A stretch of 64,000 nucleotides of DNA, taken from contig NC_014230.1 in the NCBI RefSeq assembly GCF_000196315.1, positions 2,690,501-2,754,500 on the forward strand, given 5' to 3'. This document shows positions 57,706 through 64,000 of the stretch, piece after piece. Numbering within the stretch: the first letter of the stretch is position 1; each line of letters begins with the position of its first letter. The notes below the pieces were generated by a model, which ran no database searches, was not told the DNA's origin, and saw only the letters and a program-made list of their open reading frames with translations. Made by a program: the position numbers and the translations under genes. This DNA is from Croceibacter atlanticus HTCC2559. Its GTDB lineage: Bacteria; Bacteroidota; Bacteroidia; Flavobacteriales; Flavobacteriaceae.

Positions 57706-60699
57706 ATGAAGCTACCTTTCCTTTGTAGTCTTATGCTGTTAGTATCTGTAACCATCTCAGCACAAGATTATTTCCCAAAAAATGACGGTGTAAAATCTGA
57801 CAAGAACACCAATTATACTGTTATTAAAAATGCAGTTATTCACACAAATCCTTCAACAACACTTAAAAACGGAATGCTACTCCTTAAAGATGGCAAAATT
57901 GTTTCTGTTGGCAAATCTGTAAACATTCCTCAAAATGCTGTGCAGGTTGATGCAGAAGGTAACCATATCTATGCGTCATTTATAGATGCGTATTCTAGTT
58001 TTGGTATAGACAAGCCAAAAAGAGGAAGCAATAACTCTAGCCAACCCCAATATGATGCCTCAAGAGAAGGCTACTATTGGAATGATCATATAAGACCTGA
58101 AACTAATGCAGTAGAGCATTTTAAGTATAATACTAAAGACGCTAAAGAATTGCAGGATGCAGGATTTGGAGTTGTAAATACTCACGTACCAGATGCAATT
58201 ATTAGAGGTACAGGTATGCTGGTAGCTTTAAATGATGAAGGTACTCAAAACGATAGATTGCTAGTAGATAAATCTGCTCAGTTCTTATCTTTTGACAAAA
58301 GCGTAACCTCAAGACAATCTTACCCAACATCTATTATGGGAGCTATGGCACTACTACGCCAAGTATATTTAGATGCACAATGGTATCAAAATGGAAATGC
58401 TACTACTAAAGATTTAGCTTTAGAAGCATTAAATAACAACAAAAATCTTCCACAAATTTTCTTGGCAGAAGGTTATTTAAATGATTTAAGAGCAGATAAA
58501 GTTGGTGACGAATCTGGCGTTAACTACATTATAGTTGGTGGCGGCGATGAATATAAAAGTATTGAAGCTATTAAAAACACCAATGCTAAATATATCTTAC
58601 CTATTAACTTTAAAGATGCTTACGATGTAGAAGATCCTTATTTAGCTGGAATGGTAGATTTGGAGTCTATGAAAGAATGGAACCAACAACCAAGCAATCC
58701 AAAATGGTTGGCAGAAAATAACGTGATGTTTGCCTTCACAACGCACGATTTAAAATCGCCTAAAGAGTTTCATAAAAACTTAATGATGGCTATTAAAAGA
58801 GGCCTTTCTAAAGAAAAAGCTCTAGAAGCTTTAACGACAATACCAGCTCAAATGTTGGGACAATCAGGGAAATTAGGTGAGCTTAAACAAGGTGCACACG
58901 CTAATTTTATAATTACATCTGGTGAATTATTTGAAGAAGACACAAAAATATTTGAAAACTGGGTGCAAGGACAAAAACACGTAGTTAACAAGATGCAGGT
59001 TAATGATATTAATGGCGATTATAATTTAACTATTGATAATACTTCTTATAAACTTACTATTAGTGGAACTTCAGAAAAACCAAAAGCTAAAGTAACAACA
59101 GGAGACAAAAAACTAGGTGCCAAACTTACATTTGCAAATGATTGGATGACACTTGTATTAACATCTCCAGATGAAAACAAAAAAGAATACACGCGCCTAA
59201 TTGCATCTGTTCCAAGAAATCCGAATTCAATTAGTGGTAAAGCAATATTGTATAACGGTAGCGAAGCACGATTTACAGCTACTAAAACAGCTACTACATC
59301 TCAAGATGAAAAGGAAGATGACAAAGATGATGAAGACGACGCTAAAGATGAAGAGTTTGCAGTTATGCCACTTACCTATCCTAACACTGCATATGGGTTT
59401 AGTGAACAGCCAAAGCAACAGGATATCTTATTTAAGAATGTCACTGTTTGGACAAATGAAGATCAAGGCATTTTAGAAAAAACCGATGTTTTAATTAAAG
59501 ATGGAAAAATTGCCAAAATAGGAAATAACCTATCAGCAGGTAGAGCTATTGAGGTAGATGGTACTGGTAAACACCTTACATCTGGGATTATAGATGAGCA
59601 CTCGCATATTGCAGGAACTGCTATAAATGAAGCTGGACATAACTCTACAGCAGAGGTTAACATGGAAGATGTTGTAGACCCAAGCGATATAGATATTTAC
59701 AGAAATCTTGCTGGTGGTGTAACCTCAATACAGTTGCTACACGGTTCTGCAAACCCAATTGGTGGGCGTTCTGCAATTTTAAAATTAAAATGGGGAGAAA
59801 CTCCAGATGCAATGATTTATGACAATTCTCCAAAATTCATAAAATTTGCCTTAGGAGAAAATGTTAAGCAAAGTAATTGGGGTAGCCGTTCTCGTTTTCC
59901 ACAAACACGTATGGGTGTTGAGCAAGTGTTTATAGATTATTTTACAAGAGCTAAACAATACGAAAAAGATAAAGCATCTGGAAATTACAGAAAAGATTTA
60001 GAGATGGAAACCATTTTAGAGATCTTAAATGGAGAGCGTTTTATTAGCTGTCACTCTTATGTACAGAGTGAAATAAATATGCTTATGAAAGTAGCAGAGC
60101 AGTTTGACTTTAACATTAATACGTTCACACACATTCTAGAAGGTTATAAAGTAGCAGATAAAATGGCAGAACATGGTGTTGCTGGTTCTACATTTAGTGA
60201 TTGGTGGGCATATAAATATGAAGTAAATGATGCTATTCCTTACAATGCATCTATTATGCATAATGCTGGTGTGCTTGTAGCTATTAATAGTGATGATGGC
60301 GAAATGAGCCGTCGTTTAAATCAAGAGGCTGCCAAAACTGTAAAATATGGTGGCATGAGTGAAGAAGAAGCGTGGAAATTTGTGACTTTAAATCCTGCTA
60401 AAATGCTTCATATAGATGATCGTGTCGGAAGTATTAAAGTGGGTAAAGATGCAGACGTAGTTCTTTGGTCTGGACACCCAATGTCTATTTATTCTAAAGC
60501 TGAAAAAACAATTATAGAAGGTAAAGTTTACTTTGATATTGAAGAAGATAAAGCCTTACGTAAAGAAAACCAACGTTTGCGTAATGTTATTACCACACAA
60601 ATGCTTCAAGCTAAAAACAAGGGCCTTAAAACACAACCTGTAAAGAAAAAAGAAGAACAACATATGCATTGTGATACTCTTGAAGTATTTGAAGATTAA
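57706..60699 (+). CDS. Secreted tandem amidohydrolase
   Basis: A 997-aa secreted protein with signal peptide (ends ISAQDY). It has two amidohydrolase-like halves joined by a beta-rich linker with an acidic run (residues about 530-548, EKEDDKDDEDDAK). In the first half the metal site is lost (YASFIDAYSSFG instead of a PGFIDxHxH). In the second half the HxH is present (GIIDEHSHIAG, H632 and H634), with later His residues in SCHSYVQSE and THILEG and Asp in INSDDGE. So one active and one degenerate unit. Imidazolonepropionase/prolidase-like; substrate unknown. It starts an operon with two further secreted proteins. Confidence 0.85.
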   Translation: MKLPFLCSLMLLVSVTISAQDYFPKNDGVKSDKNTNYTVIKNAVIHTNPSTTLKNGMLLLKDGKIVSVGKSVNIPQNAVQVDAEGNHIYASFIDAYSSFGIDKPKRGSNNSSQPQYDASREGYYWNDHIRPETNAVEHFKYNTKDAKELQDAGFGVVNTHVPDAIIRGTGMLVALNDEGTQNDRLLVDKSAQFLSFDKSVTSRQSYPTSIMGAMALLRQVYLDAQWYQNGNATTKDLALEALNNNKNLPQIFLAEGYLNDLRADKVGDESGVNYIIVGGGDEYKSIEAIKNTNAKYILPINFKDAYDVEDPYLAGMVDLESMKEWNQQPSNPKWLAENNVMFAFTTHDLKSPKEFHKNLMMAIKRGLSKEKALEALTTIPAQMLGQSGKLGELKQGAHANFIITSGELFEEDTKIFENWVQGQKHVVNKMQVNDINGDYNLTIDNTSYKLTISGTSEKPKAKVTTGDKKLGAKLTFANDWMTLVLTSPDENKKEYTRLIASVPRNPNSISGKAILYNGSEARFTATKTATTSQDEKEDDKDDEDDAKDEEFAVMPLTYPNTAYGFSEQPKQQDILFKNVTVWTNEDQGILEKTDVLIKDGKIAKIGNNLSAGRAIEVDGTGKHLTSGIIDEHSHIAGTAINEAGHNSTAEVNMEDVVDPSDIDIYRNLAGGVTSIQLLHGSANPIGGRSAILKLKWGETPDAMIYDNSPKFIKFALGENVKQSNWGSRSRFPQTRMGVEQVFIDYFTRAKQYEKDKASGNYRKDLEMETILEILNGERFISCHSYVQSEINMLMKVAEQFDFNINTFTHILEGYKVADKMAEHGVAGSTFSDWWAYKYEVNDAIPYNASIMHNAGVLVAINSDDGEMSRRLNQEAAKTVKYGGMSEEEAWKFVTLNPAKMLHIDDRVGSIKVGKDADVVLWSGHPMSIYSKAEKTIIEGKVYFDIEEDKALRKENQRLRNVITTQMLQAKNKGLKTQPVKKKEEQHMHCDTLEVFED

Positions 60700-60744
60700 T
60701 GTAATCTAATGCCTAAATCTTTTATTACAGTTAAAACTAATTAC

Positions 60745-62052
60745 ATGAAAACATATATAAATTTAATACTTGCCACCTGTATAAGTGTTGCAAGTTTTGC
60801 ACAACAAACACCAGCACCTAAACAAACTGAAACCATAATGATTATGAATGGTACAGCCCATTTAGGAAATGGCGAGGTTATTAAAAATAGTGCTATTGTT
60901 ATTAAAGATGGTAAACTATCTGTTGTGGCAGATGCTAAGGTTGTAAAACTAGCACAAGAAGGTACCGTTATAGATGCTTCCGGAAAACATATCTATCCAG
61001 GTTTTATTGCACCAAATACTTCATTAGGTCTTGTAGAGATAGATGCTGTAAGAGCTACAGATGATGAAGATGACATTGGTACAATGTTGCCTCACATAAG
61101 AAGTCTTATAGCTTATAATGCAGAAAGTAAAATTGTCGAAAGTATGAGACCTAACGGTGTACTTTTAGGACAAATCACACCTCGTGGAGGTCGTATTTCA
61201 GGAACATCGTCTATTGTACAATTTGATGCTTGGAACTGGGAAGATGCCAGTGTAAAGACAGATGATGGTATTCATTTAAATTGGCCAAACCCATTTTCTA
61301 CTGGCCGTTGGTGGTTAGGTGAAGATCCAGCAGCAAAACCCAATAAAAATTACGAAAGCGATATTACAACGTTGGAGACATTTGTTTCAAATGCCAAAGC
61401 CTATAACGGTAAGGATACGCAAGTAAATTTACCTTTTAAAGCTATGCGTGGTCTTTTTGATGGTAGCCAAACATTATATGTTCATGCAAATGATGAAAAA
61501 CAAATTATAGATGCAATTTCATTCAAGAATAAATTCAATATCGAAAAAATGGTATTGGTTGGAGGCTACCAAAGTCATAACCTTGCTAAAGAGTTAAAAA
61601 CAAATAATATCGCTGTTTTAACAGGACGCACACATAGTCTACCAGATGCCGCAGATGATGATTATGATATGCCATACAAACTACCTAAATTATTAATGGA
61701 TGCTGGTGTATTAGTAGCGATACAGAATGCAGGATCTATGGAGCGTGCCAATGCAAGAAATTTACCGTTTCAAGCAGGACAAGTGGCACAATTTGGCTTA
61801 GATAAAGAAGATGCTCTTAAACTAATTACGCTAAATGCTGCTAAAATTTTAGGAATAGATGACACTTATGGCACCCTAGAAGTTGGCAAAAGCGCTACCC
61901 TATTTATTTCTGAAGGTGACGCTCTAGATATGAGAACTAACATTCTTACTAAAGCTTTTATAAATGGTCGTGATATTAGTTTAGAGACCCATCAAACTGA
62001 ACTTTGGAAACGCTATCAAAATAAAGTTGATGCTAACAAAGCGAAGAAGTAA
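60745..62052 (+). CDS. Secreted amidohydrolase-like protein, probably inactive
   Basis: A 435-aa protein from ATG 60745 (signal peptide MKTYINLILATCISVASFA). It is built like the first half of the preceding protein: composite beta domain (MIMNGTAHLGNGEVIKNSAI), then HIYPGFIAPNTSLGLVEID where active enzymes have HxH, and a C-terminal DALKLITLNAAKILGIDDTYG. The metal-binding His pair is missing, so catalysis by the usual route is doubtful. It starts 45 bases after the tandem amidohydrolase gene and likely forms a complex with it (inference). Confidence 0.8.
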   Translation: MKTYINLILATCISVASFAQQTPAPKQTETIMIMNGTAHLGNGEVIKNSAIVIKDGKLSVVADAKVVKLAQEGTVIDASGKHIYPGFIAPNTSLGLVEIDAVRATDDEDDIGTMLPHIRSLIAYNAESKIVESMRPNGVLLGQITPRGGRISGTSSIVQFDAWNWEDASVKTDDGIHLNWPNPFSTGRWWLGEDPAAKPNKNYESDITTLETFVSNAKAYNGKDTQVNLPFKAMRGLFDGSQTLYVHANDEKQIIDAISFKNKFNIEKMVLVGGYQSHNLAKELKTNNIAVLTGRTHSLPDAADDDYDMPYKLPKLLMDAGVLVAIQNAGSMERANARNLPFQAGQVAQFGLDKEDALKLITLNAAKILGIDDTYGTLEVGKSATLFISEGDALDMRTNILTKAFINGRDISLETHQTELWKRYQNKVDANKAKK

Positions 62053-62079
62053 TTAAAATTAAAAAACTATTTCTACCTC

Positions 62080-64000
62080 ATGAAATACCTTATCACCAGT
62101 TTTATACTATTACTAACAATTCAAATTAACGCCCAAAAACTAGACTTATCACTAGTTAAAAACTTAGAGCCTCGAGAGATTGGCCCGAGTGGTATGTCTG
62201 GTCGTATTACAGCTATAGATGTTGTTACTAGCAATCCAGATATTATGTATGCAGGTTCTGCATCTGGAGGTCTTTGGAAATCAACTTCTGGAGGCGTTAA
62301 ATGGGAACCAATTTTCGAAGACCAGCCAACAGCATCAATTGGTGCAGTTGCAATACAACAGTCTAATCCTAGTGTTATATGGGTTGGTACTGGAGAAGGT
62401 AATCCACGTAATAGTTTAAATGGCGGTTATGGCATCTATAAATCTTTAGATGGCGGAAAGTCTTGGCAGTCTATGGGATTAGAAAACACACGCCACATTC
62501 ATCGTGTGGTTATAGACCCTACAAATCCTAATATAGTTTATGCTGGTGCTATAGGTTCACCTTGGGGAGAACATCCTGAACGTGGTGTATTTAAAACTAC
62601 AGATGGCGGTAAGACTTGGAAAAAAGTTCTTTTTGTAAATAATAAAACTGGAGCTGCAGATTTAATTATGGATCCTAGCAATCCAAATAAACTTATGGCT
62701 GCAATGTGGGAACACAAACGCGATCCTTGGTTTTTTAAATCTGGCGGTGAAGGCTCTGGACTTTATATAACATATGATGGTGGAGACAACTGGAAAAAGG
62801 TAACCGAAGAAGATGGCTTTCCAAAAGGCGACTTAGGTCGTATTGGTGTAGCTATTGCACCTAATAAACCAAATATTGTATATGCTTTAGTTGAAGCTAA
62901 AAAAAATGCCCTTTATAAATCTGAAGATGGTGGTTTTAAATGGAGAAAAATTAATGATAAGAGTGACATAGGAAATCGTCCATTTTACTATTCAGAAATT
63001 TATGTAGATCCTCAAAATGAAAATCGTGTTTATTCTGTATTTACTTATGTAAATGTATCTGAAGATGGCGGAAGAAATTTTGAGCAACTCATGCCTGCTT
63101 ATGGTGTGAGTAATGGTGTGCATCCAGATCATCACGCTTGGTGGATTCATCCAGAAGATGGGAATTTTATGATAGATGGTAACGATGGTGGCTTAAATAT
63201 TACCAAAGATGGCGGTAAAACTTGGCGATTTGTAGATAATATTCCTGTCGGACAATTTTATCACGTAAATGTAGATAATGAGTTTCCTTACAACGTATAT
63301 GGAGGTATGCAAGACAATGGCAGTTGGAGAGGTCCTGCATACACGTGGCGTTCTCAAGGTATACGTAACTCATACTGGCAAGAAATTTCATTTGGAGATG
63401 GTTTTGATGTTATTCCAGACCCAGACAATAGCCAATATGGCTGGACAATGAGCCAACAAGGTTATGTAAGCCGTTACGACTGGAAAACAGGAAATAATTA
63501 TGGTGTAAGACCAACACATCCAGATCCAGATGTACAACTTCGTTTTAATTGGAATTCTGCAATAAACATAGATCCTTTTGATAGTAATGTGGTTTATTTT
63601 GGTAGCCAATTTGTACACAAATCTACAGACAAAGGTGAAACGTGGAAAGTTATATCACCAGACCTAACTACTAACAATCCAGAAAAACAAAAACAAAGCG
63701 AAAGTGGTGGTTTAACATTAGATGCCACTGGTGCAGAAAACCATACTACAATTTTAGTAATAGAGCCATCGCCTATCGAAAAAGATATGCTTTGGGCTGG
63801 TACAGATGATGGCAGGATTCATTATACCAAAGATGGAGGTAATAACTGGACAGAAGTTTCTAATCTTCCTGGCGTTCCAGAAAACTCTTGGATAGTTCAA
63901 ATTAAAGCAAGTAATAAAAATAAAGGAGAAGCTTTATTGGTTGTTAATGACTACAGAAGGTTTAATTATGAACCATACGCGTTTAGAACAACAAACTATG
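62080..64000 (+). CDS. Secreted BNR/VPS10-type beta-propeller protein (partial, 3' end missing)
   Basis: The gene runs off the right edge; 640 codons are visible from ATG 62080. A signal peptide (MKYLITSFILLLTIQINAQ) is followed by repeated BNR/Asp-box and sortilin-like units: SASGGLWKSTSGGVKWEPIF, YKSLDGGKSWQSMG, FKTTDGGKTWKKVL, YITYDGGDNWKKV and YTKDGGNNWTEVS, the marks of a six- to ten-bladed propeller. Family members in Bacteroidota are often annotated as WD40/YVTN/BNR-like or VPS10 domain proteins of unknown substrate. It lies 27 bases after the amidohydrolase-like gene, so it is probably in the same operon. Confidence 0.85.
   Translation, partial: MKYLITSFILLLTIQINAQKLDLSLVKNLEPREIGPSGMSGRITAIDVVTSNPDIMYAGSASGGLWKSTSGGVKWEPIFEDQPTASIGAVAIQQSNPSVIWVGTGEGNPRNSLNGGYGIYKSLDGGKSWQSMGLENTRHIHRVVIDPTNPNIVYAGAIGSPWGEHPERGVFKTTDGGKTWKKVLFVNNKTGAADLIMDPSNPNKLMAAMWEHKRDPWFFKSGGEGSGLYITYDGGDNWKKVTEEDGFPKGDLGRIGVAIAPNKPNIVYALVEAKKNALYKSEDGGFKWRKINDKSDIGNRPFYYSEIYVDPQNENRVYSVFTYVNVSEDGGRNFEQLMPAYGVSNGVHPDHHAWWIHPEDGNFMIDGNDGGLNITKDGGKTWRFVDNIPVGQFYHVNVDNEFPYNVYGGMQDNGSWRGPAYTWRSQGIRNSYWQEISFGDGFDVIPDPDNSQYGWTMSQQGYVSRYDWKTGNNYGVRPTHPDPDVQLRFNWNSAINIDPFDSNVVYFGSQFVHKSTDKGETWKVISPDLTTNNPEKQKQSESGGLTLDATGAENHTTILVIEPSPIEKDMLWAGTDDGRIHYTKDGGNNWTEVSNLPGVPENSWIVQIKASNKNKGEALLVVNDYRRFNYEPYAFRTTNY

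Noticed and set aside
59201-59476. Plus-strand frame rich in Lys/Met inside the tandem amidohydrolase
   Set aside because: Out-of-frame reading of the GAT/GAA-rich linker of the real gene.
63200-63618. Minus-strand frames inside the BNR/VPS10 gene
   Set aside because: Antisense of a long, clearly coding propeller frame on the plus strand.
1-64000. CRISPR arrays, insertion sequences, integrases, rRNA genes or phage
   Set aside because: I looked for regular repeats, transposase motifs and terminal inverted repeats and saw none.

Overview
The window is a stretch of a low-GC chromosome from a member of the Flavobacteriaceae (Bacteroidota), probably marine and aerobic. This is inferred from several signs: many exact matches to the Bacteroidota -7 promoter element TAnnTTTG placed just before genes; a short (287 aa) primary sigma factor of the Bacteroidota type; bacillithiol-related genes (bshB1, ypdA); families such as Lacal_2735, DUF2452, DUF3810 and DUF4870; TonB-dependent receptors; and many lipoproteins with a Cys right after the signal peptide. 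No insertion sequence, prophage, CRISPR array or rRNA operon was seen. There is one tRNA, tRNA-His.

Layout. 1-5.1 kb is the edge of a surface-polysaccharide cluster: a LytTR response regulator, GT4 glycosyltransferase, O-antigen ligase/polymerase and a partial GT4 on the minus strand, with a GT2 enzyme divergent. 5.2-18.8 kb holds cell-envelope and housekeeping genes: OmpA lipoprotein, UMF1 transporter, M48 protease, two MsrB enzymes, lpd, rpoD, rpe, ypdA and an MtfA-like peptidase. 18.9-19.6 kb has two tandem acidic lipoproteins. 19.6-25.4 kb is a cobalamin-uptake locus: a B12 riboswitch reads leftward into a BtuB-like receptor and a BtuG-like propeller lipoprotein, while BtuF-like and BtuC-like genes diverge without an ATPase gene. 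25.5-27.2 kb carries yebC, tRNA-His and bshB1. 27.3-30.6 kb is a small two-component operon (unknown protein, TPR histidine kinase, NarL-type regulator) flanked on both sides by near-identical NarL-like 7-2-7 inverted repeats. 30.6-43.3 kb is mixed: NhaC antiporter, PLP lyase with divergent Lrp regulator, dnaN, a TonB receptor, mnmE, an FKBP isomerase, an autoregulated-looking XRE/membrane protein pair and small Flavobacteria-specific genes.

43.4-47.3 kb is a reduced-sulfur module: a Crp/Fnr regulator, TauE/SafE exporter, persulfide dioxygenase-rhodanese fusion and a split YeeE/YedE transporter. Two promoters in it carry the same palindrome GTAAC-N4-GTTAC at exactly the same distance from the -7 element, so the regulator, its likely operator and its targets can all be read from the sequence. 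47.3-56.4 kb has a HAD phosphatase, a 1200-aa CheB-CheR-PAS-histidine kinase, proC-proB-proA and pepD. 56.5-64 kb has a DUF3810 membrane metallopeptidase, two secreted amidohydrolase-like proteins and the start of a large BNR/VPS10-type secreted protein that runs off the window.

Most is ordinary core genome. The best candidates for new biology are the Crp/Fnr sulfur regulon with its matched operators, the two-component operon with its flanking 7-2-7 sites and 21-codon micro-ORF, the riboswitch-controlled BtuB/BtuG-like pair, and the tandem acidic lipoproteins.
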